64,000 nt of DNA from Halanaerobium saccharolyticum subsp. saccharolyticum DSM 6643 (GCF_000350165.1 NZ_CAUI01000005.1:558001-622000), one strand, 5' to 3'; positions 1 to 8,390 are shown, numbered from the stretch's first letter. Numbers and translations: made by a program. The notes: generated from the sequence alone by a model not told the origin.

Positions 1-1126
1 GATTCTGCTGTTGAAGATTGATCAACTTTTGCCCTAAAAGATTATCTGCTATTTCTTCTTCGGCTTTACCGCCAATTTTGTTAAAAAGCTCAAGTATTTG
101 ATCTGAAATTTTGCTTTGTGCAGCAAGAGACTCAGTTATTTGAGCGGTAGAATCATTTAAATTAACAGCAGCTTCATTTTTGTTAATAAGGGGCTGTTTG
201 GTATTATTTAAATTAGCAAAAAGTTGATTTTTATTATTTAAATTATCGTTATATTGAATTATATTCTTGTTAAAATGAATTGATATTTCTTTGATTAAAC
301 TTTCAGTCAAGGGTAGGTTATTATTTTCTAGAAAAGATAAAGCTTTTAACAGGGATATTTTTTCAGCAGTTCCATCAATATTATTATTAGCTAAAAAATT
401 ATTTAAAATCTTAACAGTGTTTTGGTCAAAATTTTCTCTAAAACTATTTGAATCATTTAAAATAATATCCTTTAATTCTTGATCTAGATGCATAAAATTA
501 TTTAAAATTTGAGAATCAATATTCTTATTTTGAATTGTACCCGGCTGAGAAGTCTGTTCGGGTTCAACAGAATTAGTTTGCTGAGATGCAGAAGCAGTAG
601 TTTCTTGATTTTGAGCACTAAAATCATCAATGTTTAATAGAGATTTTTTAAGATCTTCAAGACCAAGCTGTTCAAGTAAATTATTTAGTTGATTGTGATT
701 TAAAAAATTTTCTGAAGCTAAAAATTGTTCAAAAGTAGAACTTAAATTACCATTGTTATTGAAAATAGAACGCAGTGCATTTATTAATTTTTCAGAAAAA
801 GGAAGGTTATTACTTTCTAAAAAAGCGAATGCTTTAATTACTGCCATTTTATCTTCAGTAGTTAAAGCAGGATTATTATCTAAATATTGCAGCAGATTTT
901 CCACAGTTTTTTCAGTTAAAGACATTCCCATTTTAGCCCAACTGTCTAAAAGCATTTTTTGAGTATCATCTTCTAAAGATGCTATTAAACGAAAAATTTC
1001 TGGCAAAAGCTCTATACCTTTATTTTCAATCTGACTGTCATCAGTATTAATGTTATCTGTGTTTAAAGTTTGTCTTAAAATACCTATATCTAATTTTCTG
1101 ATTGGTGCTAAGCCATTCATATTCAT
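1..1126 (-). CDS. Asn/Gln-rich hypothetical protein with two internal repeats (3' end outside window)
   Basis: The reverse strand is open from the window edge to an ATG at 1126, at least 375 codons, with GAGGAG 8 nt upstream of the start. The C terminus lies outside the window. The protein is hydrophilic, rich in Asn, Gln, Leu and Glu, and has no signal peptide or membrane segment. Two related blocks are visible: one with the core AFLESNNLPFSEKLI (about residues 100-115) and one with SFLENNNLPLTESLI (about residues 265-280). They are separated by a Ser/Thr/Gln-rich linker around residues 180-205. A helical block with a conserved LPxT/S turn recalls the N-terminal parts of some clostridial FliK-like hook-length proteins, but this is only a resemblance. 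No function is assigned. Confidence 0.75.
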   Translation of the reverse strand, partial: MNMNGLAPIRKLDIGILRQTLNTDNINTDDSQIENKGIELLPEIFRLIASLEDDTQKMLLDSWAKMGMSLTEKTVENLLQYLDNNPALTTEDKMAVIKAFAFLESNNLPFSEKLINALRSIFNNNGNLSSTFEQFLASENFLNHNQLNNLLEQLGLEDLKKSLLNIDDFSAQNQETTASASQQTNSVEPEQTSQPGTIQNKNIDSQILNNFMHLDQELKDIILNDSNSFRENFDQNTVKILNNFLANNNIDGTAEKISLLKALSFLENNNLPLTESLIKEISIHFNKNIIQYNDNLNNKNQLFANLNNTKQPLINKNEAAVNLNDSTAQITESLAAQSKISDQILELFNKIGGKAEEEIADNLLGQKLINLQQQN

Positions 1127-1284
1127 AATGTGCACTCCTCGAATATTAAAAAATTGTTATATTAGTACATATTTCTATAAATTCGATTGAAATCCTTTAA
1201 AAACTAATATATTATTATATTAGATAGTAAAGTTTTATAAAATTAATTGTACAAATATAGAAATTAAAATAAGGAGGTTCATTT

Positions 1285-1584
1285 ATGTCAGAAAATTGTG
1301 GAAGTTGCGGTTGTGGTTCTCATAATAATAACTGTGGCAGTCATCAATTAAATGAAGAAGAAATAGAAGCAAGATTAAGAGAAAAAGAAAATCACAGCAG
1401 AAAATATACTGTTGAATATAGAATTAGTTTAGACGAAATGGAGTGTCAGTCAGAAGAATTAATTGAGAGGGTTAAAGCTTATTATGGTATTGTTGATGAG
1501 CTTGAATTTACAGAAAACGAATTAATAATATCTTATGATGACCGTTTAATTACTCCTGCTGAAATTTCAGATTTAGTTCAATAA
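1285..1584 (+). CDS. Small protein with Cys/His-rich N terminus
   Basis: A 99-residue protein preceded by a near-perfect AAGGAGG ribosome site. The first 20 residues are CGSCGCGSHNNNCGSH-like, with four Cys and two His, a plausible metal-binding patch. A charged helix follows, and then about 55 residues (YTVEYRISLDEM to ISDLVQ) look like a small alpha/beta fold, possibly heavy-metal-associated-like. It stands alone, divergent from the Asn-rich gene upstream and 76 bases before the AIM24-like gene. I do not recognise a named family. Metal binding is inferred only from the composition of the N terminus. Confidence 0.7.
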   Translation: MSENCGSCGCGSHNNNCGSHQLNEEEIEARLREKENHSRKYTVEYRISLDEMECQSEELIERVKAYYGIVDELEFTENELIISYDDRLITPAEISDLVQ

Positions 1585-1660
1585 TTTTTTCGCCTAATGT
1601 ATAGCTTGAATGGAAGTTTCTTGGCTGTTTTAGATAAAAAAAGAAAAGAGGGAGATTAAA

Positions 1661-2458
1661 ATGCTAAGTCACGAGATAGATTACGAAATAATTGGTGATG
1701 ACATGCAGGTAGTAGAGGTAGAATTGGATCCCGAGGAAACAGTTGTTGCAGAAGCTGGGGCGATGAACTGGATGGATAATGGAATATCTTTTGAAACCAA
1801 AATGGGTGATGGCAGTGAGGTGAATGAATCATTATTAGGAAAGGTTTTTGGAGCTGGTAAAAGAGCAATTACTGGTGAATCAATTTTTATGACTCATTTT
1901 ACTAATAAGGATTATTCAAAAAAGAAAATTGCATTTGCTGCGCCGTATCCAGGTAAAATAATTGCTTTAGAACTTTCCGAACTACCACAAAACCAATTTA
2001 CCTGTCAAAAAGATGCTTTTTTATGTGCTGCTTTAGGAACAAAATTGAATATCACTTTTAATAAAAGATTTGGTAGTGGTTTATTTGGTGGTGAAGGATT
2101 TATACTTCAAAAATTGAGTGGAGATGGAAGAGCTTTTGTTCATGCAGGTGGAACTGTAGTTAAAAAGGAATTGAAAAATGAAAAATTAAAAGTTGATACT
2201 GGTTGTTTGGTTGGATTTACAGCAGGTATTGATTATAATATTGAAAGAGCAGGAGAGTTAAAGTCAATGCTTTTTGGTGGGGAAGGCTTATTTTTAGCAA
2301 CGCTACAGGGGACAGGTACAGTTTATTTACAAAGTTTACCCTTTTCTAGGCTTGCTGATAGAATTATTAAAAATGCACCCCGTGTTTCCGGCAAACAAAA
2401 AGGTGAAGGCTCAATTTTAGGTCAGATTGGAAATATGCTTGATGGTGATAATTTCTAA
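1661..2458 (+). CDS. AIM24/TIGR00266 family protein
   Basis: A 265-residue soluble protein. The N-terminal [12 protein letters not shown] segment, the repeated Gly-rich strands ([26 protein letters not shown]) and the overall length match the AIM24/TIGR00266 family, whose members fold as a double beta-roll. The bacterial role is not established; the mitochondrial namesake affects inner-membrane organisation. The start is an ATG with GAGGGAGA just upstream. The C-terminal 30 residues are Gly-rich and probably flexible. Neighbours are unrelated single genes, so context adds nothing. Confidence 0.85.
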   Translation: MLSHEIDYEIIGDDMQVVEVELDPEETVVAEAGAMNWMDNGISFETKMGDGSEVNESLLGKVFGAGKRAITGESIFMTHFTNKDYSKKKIAFAAPYPGKIIALELSELPQNQFTCQKDAFLCAALGTKLNITFNKRFGSGLFGGEGFILQKLSGDGRAFVHAGGTVVKKELKNEKLKVDTGCLVGFTAGIDYNIERAGELKSMLFGGEGLFLATLQGTGTVYLQSLPFSRLADRIIKNAPRVSGKQKGEGSILGQIGNMLDGDNF

Positions 2459-2568
2459 TTAAATTGTAATCTTCTTTACTTGCATTACCTTCCTAAGTAT
2501 TAGATAATATATATTAATACCCATAAAAATTAGAAATTTGTTTAATAATAGATAAGGGAGGTAATACT

Positions 2569-3243
2569 ATGTTGACTTTAAAAGAAATAAAATCTAATCC
2601 AGATTTTCAGCATATGATCAAAGAAGCTAATCATTATCTTTCAGAAAAAGGATATACAGAACATGGATTCAGACATGTTAATTTTGTTTCGGAAACAACT
2701 GAAAGAATTTTGAAAGATTTGGGTTTTGATAAAAAAACTGTTGAACTTGGTGCTATTACAGGATATTTACATGATGTTGGTAATATGTTTAATCGCAAAC
2801 ATCACGGTATTTCTGGTGCCAATATAGTCTATACAGAACTCAGACGGATGGAAGTGCCTCTGGAGGATATAACAAAAATTACAACAGCAATTGCAAACCA
2901 TGATGTAGAAATTGGACAACCAATAAGTCCAATTACAGCTGCTTTAATTCTGGCTGATAAAAGTGATGCTCATAGAACTAGGGTTAACAAGAAAGACTCC
3001 ACTTTTATTCACGATCGAGTTAATCTTGCAATCAGAGATTCCAAAATTTCTGTAGATTCAGAAGAAGATACTATTACTTTAAGCATAGACTATGATTCTT
3101 CTATCAGTCAGGTAATGGATTATTTTGAAATATATTTATACAGAATGGAGTTATGTAAAGAGGCAGCTAAATATTTAGGCTGCAGATTTAGACTTTTAAT
3201 CAATGAGCTGGAACTTTTAGGTCATGTTAACTTTAAGGAGTAA
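2569..3243 (+). CDS. HD-domain phosphohydrolase
   Basis: A 224-residue HD-superfamily metal-dependent hydrolase. Visible ligands are H36 (HGFRHVNF), the H68-D69 doublet (YLHDVGN), a His pair near 78-79, NHDVE near 110, and an Asp in ADKSDAHR near 133. This is the usual H...HD...H...D arrangement of the superfamily. Members cleave phosphate esters of nucleotides or second messengers, but the substrate here cannot be told. There is no sensor, GGDEF or membrane domain. It has a GGGAGGT ribosome site. It is followed 45 bases later by the FxsA gene and may be cotranscribed with it. Confidence 0.85.
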   Translation: MLTLKEIKSNPDFQHMIKEANHYLSEKGYTEHGFRHVNFVSETTERILKDLGFDKKTVELGAITGYLHDVGNMFNRKHHGISGANIVYTELRRMEVPLEDITKITTAIANHDVEIGQPISPITAALILADKSDAHRTRVNKKDSTFIHDRVNLAIRDSKISVDSEEDTITLSIDYDSSISQVMDYFEIYLYRMELCKEAAKYLGCRFRLLINELELLGHVNFKE

Positions 3244-3288
3244 GGAAGCAAAAACAAATAAAATTAATCTTAATTGAGGAAGGTAATT

Positions 3289-3789
3289 ATGTTTTTTAAA
3301 TTCTTATTGATATTTATTTTGGTACCACTGATTGAATTATATTTTCTATTAGAAATTAGTCAATTTATTGGTGTTTTTACAACTGTAATGGTAATTGTTT
3401 TTACTGGTGCTGCTGGAGTTAGTATTGCTAAAAGGCAGGGCTATCAGGTTGTCAATAATATTCGTTCAACTTTAAATTCTGGTAAAATGCCAACAGATGA
3501 TTTAATAAGTGCTCTACTAATTTTAATTGGTGGTGTGACTTTATTAACACCTGGATTTTTAACAGATATAACAGGATTTTTATTAATTTTACCAGGTTCA
3601 AGAGATCTAATTGGATCAGTTGTAAAAAAATACTTCCTCAAGTATGTTAAAGAAAACAAAGTGGAAGTGCATTATGGAAATCAATTCAATCAGAGAAGAG
3701 ATAACAGTCAATATAAAAATAATAATAGTGATCAAAGCTATAAAGATGATTTTATTGACGTAGAAGCTGAAAAAGTAGAAGAAGATTAA
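3289..3789 (+). CDS. fxsA: FxsA family membrane protein
   Basis: A 166-residue inner-membrane protein with three to four hydrophobic segments and a charged, Asn-rich C-terminal tail. The motif spread LIELYFLLEIS, TGAAGVSIAKRQG and LLTPGFLTDITGFLLILP is characteristic of FxsA, named from suppression of F exclusion of phage T7 in E. coli. The normal cellular function is unknown. The ATG at 3289 is preferred because GAGGAAGG lies 5 nt before it; a TTG 15 bases upstream would overlap that ribosome site. The gene ends before a strong terminator at 3812. Confidence 0.88.
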   Translation: MFFKFLLIFILVPLIELYFLLEISQFIGVFTTVMVIVFTGAAGVSIAKRQGYQVVNNIRSTLNSGKMPTDDLISALLILIGGVTLLTPGFLTDITGFLLILPGSRDLIGSVVKKYFLKYVKENKVEVHYGNQFNQRRDNSQYKNNNSDQSYKDDFIDVEAEKVEED

Positions 3790-3811
3790 TTAAAATAAAT
3801 ATCTGCATAAA

Positions 3812-3850
3812 AAAAGAGGAGCCAGTTTAGACTGAGCTCCTCTTTTAATT
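3812..3850 (+). terminator. Rho-independent terminator, bidirectional
   Basis: AAAAGAGGAGC pairs with GCTCCTCTTTT. An inner CAGT/ACTG stem lies above a single bulged A, with a TTAG loop. A-tract on the left and T-tract on the right let it serve both fxsA and the converging phospholipase-like gene. Confidence 0.9.
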
Positions 3851-3862
3851 ATTTTATTTAAT

Positions 3863-4504
3863 TTATGCATTTTGATAGAGTAGTCGATGTCTTAAATTAA
3901 ATACATGAGCAAAGGAATAATTTTTTTCCAACTGCATTTCATATACTAATTTATTAGTCATTAAAACACAAATTCTAAAAGCTGATTCAATATCATTTTT
4001 AAAACTGTATTCTCTATTTATAAATTCAACATGTTCTTTTTCAATAAATGTTTCTAAATCATTTCTATAAACAAATTTTTCTTCTAATTCTTTTTTGAAA
4101 AAATCTGGATGTAGATTTTGAGCAACTTGATTTAACTGCCATTCATGAAAAATATGAACTGTCTTTTCCCATATTGTACCTGGATTAAGTTCCGGATCAT
4201 TATGAGCTCTACAAAAATAGTCTGCAATATAATGAAATAATTCTCCAAGTTTAACTGCAAATTTATATGGTCTTTTATCTGGATTCATTTTCTTTAATTC
4301 ATCAAATTGTCTATAAAAATTTTCCATTGTTTCATCTTTAAAGTGACTTATATTTCCCTCAATAAAATCGGGTTTCATACTTCCCCAGGCCAGTGCCATT
4401 TTTGAAAGCCAAATATCATTTTTAGCAAAATGATCATGGATTTTATAAGCCAGCATCTTGTGTGTTCTAGTGTCCAGTTTAAATACCTCCCGGTAAATTG
4501 ACAT
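3863..4504 (-). CDS. Zinc-dependent phospholipase C family protein
   Basis: About 204-213 residues, His-rich, with motifs of the bacterial zinc-dependent phospholipase C family: an N-terminal H-K-M-L-A-Y-K-I-H-D helix, WGSMKPDFI, GELFHYIADYFCRAHND and FHEWQL. These resemble the His/Asp/Trp zinc ligands of the family. There is no signal peptide, so the protein is probably cytoplasmic, unlike secreted alpha-toxin types. The start is uncertain. The ATG at 4504 has no visible ribosome site, whereas GGGAGG inside the reading frame sits 8 nt before an in-frame CTG at 4477. The start at 4504 is listed by convention. It converges on fxsA and diverges from rpiA. Confidence 0.78.
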   Translation of the reverse strand: MSIYREVFKLDTRTHKMLAYKIHDHFAKNDIWLSKMALAWGSMKPDFIEGNISHFKDETMENFYRQFDELKKMNPDKRPYKFAVKLGELFHYIADYFCRAHNDPELNPGTIWEKTVHIFHEWQLNQVAQNLHPDFFKKELEEKFVYRNDLETFIEKEHVEFINREYSFKNDIESAFRICVLMTNKLVYEMQLEKNYSFAHVFNLRHRLLYQNA

Positions 4505-4654
4505 AATTTCAAAAAGCTACGATATTTTAATACTATCACAAAGCAATTAACATATCAAGTTGAATATAGATAAGACTTTTGATAAGATTTTACTTGAAAG
4601 TAATTTTTAAAACTTACATTGAAGACATATTTTTATAGTACTCTTTTTAGTTTT

Positions 4655-4681
4655 TTTAAATAAATTCACTATTTATTTAAA
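4655..4681. repeat. Perfect inverted repeat in the rpiA upstream region
   Basis: TTTAAATAAAT and ATTTATTTAAA form 11-bp arms around a TCACT loop, in the 245-base divergent region between the phospholipase-like gene and rpiA. No T-tract follows, so it is not a clear terminator. It may be an operator or a chance AT palindrome. Confidence 0.45.
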
Positions 4682-4749
4682 ATTGTCAAATGAAATCTAA
4701 AAATTTTAGAAAAATAAAGCAAATAAAAATTAAATGAGGAGAGATTTTG

Positions 4750-5421
4750 ATGAAAGCAAAAAAATTAACAGGAGAAAAGGCAGCAGAATATATCGAAGAT
4801 GGAATGATAATCGGTTTAGGAACAGGTTCAACCGCTTATTATGCTATTAAAAAAGTAGGAGAAATGGTTCGAAATGGTCTTAAAATAAAAGCTGTACCTA
4901 CTTCTAAAGAAACAGCTGAACTAGCTGCAGCCGAAGGAATAGAGCTTGTGGAATTAGCTGATGTAGAGGCTCTTGATTTAACTATTGATGGAGCAGATGA
5001 GGTTGATCCAGATTTTAATTTAATTAAGGGTGGTGGTGGAGCATTACTTAGAGAAAAAATAGTTGCCTCTGCTACTGAAAAATTAATTATTGTTATTGAT
5101 GAATCAAAGCTTGTTGAGCATTTAGGCTCATTTCATTTACCCATAGAAATTACTCCTTTTAGCTGGCAGTATACCCAGCGGATGGTTGAAAAATTTAGCT
5201 GCAGCAGTAAAATCAGAAAAAAAGATGGAGAAATATTTGTAACTGATAATGGAAATTATATTTTAGATTGTGATTTTGGAAAAATTGAAGATCCATTAAA
5301 AATAAGTGTAGAATTAAATAAGCTGCCTGGAGTAGTAGAAAATGGAATTTTTGCAGAAATGGCTGAGATAGTTGTTGTTGGCTATAATGATGGTCATATT
5401 GATGTTTTAGCTAAAGAATAA
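4750..5421 (+). CDS. rpiA: Ribose-5-phosphate isomerase A
   Basis: A 223-residue enzyme interconverting ribose 5-phosphate and ribulose 5-phosphate in the non-oxidative pentose phosphate pathway. Diagnostic motifs are GLGTGSTAYYAI (residues 22-33), DGADEVD (80-86) and KGGGGALLREK (93-103), which include the catalytic Glu and phosphate-binding Lys of the family. The length is typical for RpiA. AGGAG lies 8 nt before the ATG; a TTG three bases upstream is a less likely start. It is a monocistronic gene with its own terminator. A transketolase of the same pathway is elsewhere in the window at 41.7 kb. Confidence 0.97.
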   Translation: MKAKKLTGEKAAEYIEDGMIIGLGTGSTAYYAIKKVGEMVRNGLKIKAVPTSKETAELAAAEGIELVELADVEALDLTIDGADEVDPDFNLIKGGGGALLREKIVASATEKLIIVIDESKLVEHLGSFHLPIEITPFSWQYTQRMVEKFSCSSKIRKKDGEIFVTDNGNYILDCDFGKIEDPLKISVELNKLPGVVENGIFAEMAEIVVVGYNDGHIDVLAKE

Positions 5422-5468
5422 TATTTTGAAATTTTAGTTTAATAATTTTAATTAGATTAATATACTGA

Positions 5469-5503
5469 AGGGAGCCTGGCATAAAAGCTGAGGCTCCTTT
5501 TCA
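5469..5503 (+). terminator. rpiA terminator
   Basis: GGAGCCT pairs with AGGCTCC around an A-rich loop and is followed by TTTT, 48 bases after the rpiA stop. Confidence 0.85.
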
Positions 5504-5539
5504 AAATTTAATTTTAATATAAGAATAATTATATCTTAA

Positions 5540-6064
5540 TTAGGCAGCATCGGAAATGTTAGCCAAGTCTTTTTCTGAAATGAATTTCTCCATTAAAATA
5601 CTGCTGATGACAACCAAAGGTATCGAAACTAACCACCGAATCGCAGTAAAAGAAACACCAACATAACTAGCTTCAAAAAGAGTCATTGGAATTCTACAGA
5701 TGGCTGCAGTTCCAATATAGCTAAATATTATTCGAGGACTGGCCCCTTTTTTATATAAAGCAGAAGCGACTGGAAAAGCTACATATAAGCCACCGACTGT
5801 TGTGCTGGCTAAAATAAGAACCCAAAAATAAGCTAGGAAACCGGAATCTTTTCCTAAGTGTTTTTCTATCAGATCTTTATCAATCCATACTTCAAAGAGA
5901 CCAATTAAAAGAAAAACAGCTGGTACAAACTTAAGCATTGTTAGAAAAAAAGAATAAAAATTAGCAAAAACTCCTCGAGCAATATTTAAATCTAAAATAA
6001 AGCCGACTCCTATCAAAATACTAAAAATAATAAATAACCAGTATTTTTTTAAGTTTATTTTCAT
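5540..6064 (-). CDS. Permease, C-terminal half of split ArsP/YraQ-type pair
   Basis: A 174-residue integral membrane protein with about five hydrophobic segments. The loop STTVGGLYVAFPVASALYKKGAS and the AAICRIPMTLFEA stretch resemble half of the permease superfamily that includes ArsP/YraQ (DUF318). The ATG overlaps the stop of the preceding gene in TAATG, so the two halves are translationally coupled and probably form one transporter. The substrate is unknown; arsenicals, metal compounds or metabolites are known or proposed for relatives. Confidence 0.78.
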   Translation of the reverse strand: MKINLKKYWLFIIFSILIGVGFILDLNIARGVFANFYSFFLTMLKFVPAVFLLIGLFEVWIDKDLIEKHLGKDSGFLAYFWVLILASTTVGGLYVAFPVASALYKKGASPRIIFSYIGTAAICRIPMTLFEASYVGVSFTAIRWLVSIPLVVISSILMEKFISEKDLANISDAA

Positions 6065-6543
6065 TAAATAAACAGCTCCCCATAGAAAAGGCCAATTATT
6101 ATAGATACTATAATTGCCATTATTAAAGAAATAATATTTCTGATAACTGTAATTTTAATTCCAAAAAAATCTTTTTCGACTGGATAGGTTACTATACCGA
6201 CCATCATTAAAGTTGTAGTAAAAGCTGCTATTACTGTGTAACTTACACCCTTTTCTAATAAAATACCTGCCAGGGGGAATGCTACAAATCCGGGAATAAA
6301 AGCAATTGAACCTAAAGTTCCAGCAAGTGCTACTCCTATTGCTCCACTACCATCACCTAAAAATCTTAAAATCAGTTCATCAGAAACAAAATATAGTGAT
6401 AAAGCAATTAATATAATCATATTTAAAAACACAGGAGAGTTTTTTCTTATTTTTTTAAAACCAATTTTCAAGCCCTTAATCGTTTTTTCGCTGTCAATCA
6501 TAAATAATACTGCAGTTAAGGCAGCAGTAAAATAATAAATCAT
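6064..6543 (-). CDS. Permease, N-terminal half of split ArsP/YraQ-type pair
   Basis: A 159-residue membrane protein with four to five hydrophobic segments. The motif GSIAFIPGFVAFPLAGILLEKG is the counterpart of the GGLYVAFPVASALYKKG loop in the downstream gene, as expected for the two repeats of an inverted-repeat transporter. The ATG at 6543 is the first start after an in-frame stop. Its only good ribosome site, GGGAGG, lies about 35 nt upstream and is separated from it by a perfect palindrome at 6552-6575. This suggests a structured leader that folds the two together, or controls access. Confidence 0.72.
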   Translation of the reverse strand: MIYYFTAALTAVLFMIDSEKTIKGLKIGFKKIRKNSPVFLNMIILIALSLYFVSDELILRFLGDGSGAIGVALAGTLGSIAFIPGFVAFPLAGILLEKGVSYTVIAAFTTTLMMVGIVTYPVEKDFFGIKITVIRNIISLIMAIIVSIIIGLFYGELFI

Positions 6544-6551
6544 ATATTTTT

Positions 6552-6575
6552 GTTTTTAATTTTAAAATTAAAAAC
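6552..6575 (-). promoter_or_regulatory. Perfect 24-nt palindrome between ribosome site and start codon
   Basis: The 12-base arm GTTTTTAATTTT is followed directly by its exact reverse complement. On the minus-strand mRNA it lies between GGGAGG (6578-6583) and the permease ATG (6543). If folded, it brings the ribosome site to about 11 nt from the ATG; if unfolded, the spacing is about 34 nt. Its role is inferred. Confidence 0.6.
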
Positions 6576-6594
6576 AATCCTCCCTTCTAAAATT

Positions 6595-6612
6595 TGATTC
6601 CGAATCATTATA
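6595..6612 (-). promoter_or_regulatory. Putative -10 box and operator for the permease pair
   Basis: On the minus strand TATAAT (6612-6607) runs straight into TGATTC-G-GAATCA, a perfect inverted repeat with 6-base arms. A -35 element at 17 nt (GTTATA) is weak, as expected for an activated or tightly regulated promoter. The regulator is unknown. Confidence 0.5.
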
Positions 6613-6677
6613 AATTTAATAAAAATAATTATAACTTTAATAAAATTGTTTTTCTATGTTCTAGCTCACATAATATT

Positions 6678-6715
6678 TAAAAACATCAGCCTCCCTATTT
6701 TGAGCGACTGATGTT
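6678..6715 (-). terminator. Terminator of the glutaredoxin gene
   Basis: Read on the minus strand, AACATCAG and CTGATGTT form an 8-bp stem with an 18-base loop, followed by TTTAAATA. Confidence 0.75.
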
Positions 6716-6736
6716 AAGTATATAAATTAAAATTAA

Positions 6737-6982
6737 TTAACTATCTATAACATGGGTTTTAAGCCAGTTTATGATATCATCAGACTCATATAAAGGATCA
6801 CCATCAATGAATAAACAGGGAACCTGCCTTTTGCCACCAATTTCAATGAGCTCAGACTCAGCCTGTTCATCTTGATTAATGTTTTTCAATTCAATTTCTT
6901 CTAAGTTATGTTTATCAATTAATCTTGTAACTTTTCGACAATAAGGGCAGGTTGGATAGTAATATAAGACAAGATTAAACAT
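6737..6982 (-). CDS. Glutaredoxin-like thioredoxin-fold protein
   Basis: An 81-residue thioredoxin-fold protein. The redox motif CPYC is at about residues 12-15 (YYYPTCPYCRKV), followed by the cis-Pro segment RQVPCLFIDGDPLYESDDIINWL. This is the layout of small glutaredoxins and glutathione-S-transferase N-terminal domains. It probably catalyses dithiol-disulfide exchange in the cytoplasm; glutathione need not be the partner. An extra Cys next to the cis-Pro is unusual. GAAAGGATG precedes the ATG. The gene is monocistronic with a terminator, and is upstream of but not coupled to the permease pair. Confidence 0.88.
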   Translation of the reverse strand: MFNLVLYYYPTCPYCRKVTRLIDKHNLEEIELKNINQDEQAESELIEIGGKRQVPCLFIDGDPLYESDDIINWLKTHVIDS

Positions 6983-7219
6983 TTTATCATCCTTTCTATA
7001 TTTAATATTGTTCCTTAAGCTATTATTTCTCTTTAAATGTTCTGATTCCTTTATAAAATCTAAAAAAATAAGATGAATATTGTTTTATATTAGTTATTTT
7101 AAATATTCTTTTTAATTTTGTTAGAATAATCTTTAAATAGAAGCAAATTTCTGTTATAATGTTAAATAGGTAACAAGTTTAATTAATTTTTATAACTGAT
7201 CAAAAAGGTGGAGGAGAAA

Positions 7220-8242
7220 TTGAGAAGACGAGAACGTTTAACTGGGTTTTTAATCATATTTATTTTACTTACTTTTTCGGCCTACAGTAATTCAATGAAT
7301 GTAGGTGGAAGAATGTCACAGACTAATATTCAGCCTAAAGTTATCAATCAAAATAACACAAAAAATGTTAATTCTAATTTAACAAATAATTCGAATATCA
7401 ATAGAAAAAATGAGAATGAAAAAAATTTAGATAGAAGTATTAATCTAGATAATTCTAGAGATAAAAATAATGATCAGGGTAAGAAAAAAGAGAATTTGGA
7501 TAGAACTTTCGAGAAAATTCAGAAAAAACCATTGATTGAGAGAGTCAAGGTACATACTGTTGAAAGTGGAGAAACCTTATGGGATATAGCTCATAAGCAT
7601 AATTTAAATATTGATTCACTGATTGGTGCTAATAATATTAGTAATATGAACAGCATCAAACCTGGGCAGGAGTTTAAAGTTTTACCTATTAAAGGAATTC
7701 TATATCGAGTTTCACCTGGAGAAAGTCTAGGTAGTATAGCCAGTAAATTTAAACTTAAAAAAGAAACTATTATGAAAGATAACAATTTAGATAATCCTTC
7801 AAATTTAAAAATAGATCAGGAATTAATTTTAAGGGGCGCTAAACCAGAATTCAGCTATCGAGATCGTCTGGATCAGAAATTCATGTATCCTATAAATACA
7901 CGTATAACTTCATATTATGGACCTCGCTGGGGTAGAATACATGAAGGGATTGATTTTGCAGCTCCAATGGGTAGTCCAATTAGAGCCGTTAGTTCTGGTA
8001 GAGTTGTCTACAGTGGTTGGGCTAATGGATATGGTTATGTTGTAATTGTTGAACACCAAAAAGGATTAAGAACACTTTATGCCCATAACTCTAAATTATT
8101 AGTTAGAGTTGGCGAATCAGTTGGCAGAGGTGAGGTTATATCTCGTTCCGGTAACACTGGGAATTCTACAGGGCCACACTTGCATTTTGAAGTGCAGGTT
8201 AATGGACGTCCGGAAAATCCACTAGATTATATTCATCGTTAA
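7220..8242 (+). CDS. LysM-repeat M23 metallopeptidase (cell-wall endopeptidase)
   Basis: About 340 residues: an N-terminal signal or anchor (GFLIIFILLTFSAYS), a 70-residue Asn/Lys-rich linker, two LysM peptidoglycan-binding modules (HTVESGETLWDIAHKHNL and YRVSPGESLGSIASKF), then an M23 (LytM/NlpD type) domain. Zinc ligands are seen as HEGIDF, YAHNS and HLHFEVQ, so the enzyme is likely active rather than an EnvC/NlpD-like activator. The TTG at 7220 has GGAGG 5 nt upstream; a GTG at 7208 would lie inside that site. A possible -10 TATAAT is at 7155. A terminator follows. Confidence 0.9.
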   Translation: MRRRERLTGFLIIFILLTFSAYSNSMNVGGRMSQTNIQPKVINQNNTKNVNSNLTNNSNINRKNENEKNLDRSINLDNSRDKNNDQGKKKENLDRTFEKIQKKPLIERVKVHTVESGETLWDIAHKHNLNIDSLIGANNISNMNSIKPGQEFKVLPIKGILYRVSPGESLGSIASKFKLKKETIMKDNNLDNPSNLKIDQELILRGAKPEFSYRDRLDQKFMYPINTRITSYYGPRWGRIHEGIDFAAPMGSPIRAVSSGRVVYSGWANGYGYVVIVEHQKGLRTLYAHNSKLLVRVGESVGRGEVISRSGNTGNSTGPHLHFEVQVNGRPENPLDYIHR

Positions 8243-8259
8243 AATTTAATATAAATACT

Positions 8260-8293
8260 ACTCCTCATTATTAATTTAGTGGGGAGTTTTTTT
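8260..8293 (+). terminator. Terminator after the M23 gene
   Basis: ACTCCTCA pairs with TGGGGAGT (one G-U pair) around an AT loop, then a run of T. Confidence 0.85.
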
Positions 8294-8358
8294 ATGTAAA
8301 ATAATAAGCCAGGACAGAAATTTTAAAATGCGTTATAAATTAAAGAGTATGAAAATTC

Positions 8359-8387
8359 TTGACATTAATAAATATAAGTTATATAGT
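8359..8387 (+). promoter_or_regulatory. Sigma-70 promoter of the 8.4-kb catabolic operon
   Basis: TTGACA (8359-8364), a 17-base spacer and TATAGT (8382-8387). Transcription would start at about 8394, inside the tandem operators that follow, consistent with repression. Confidence 0.85.
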
Positions 8388-8390
8388 ATT

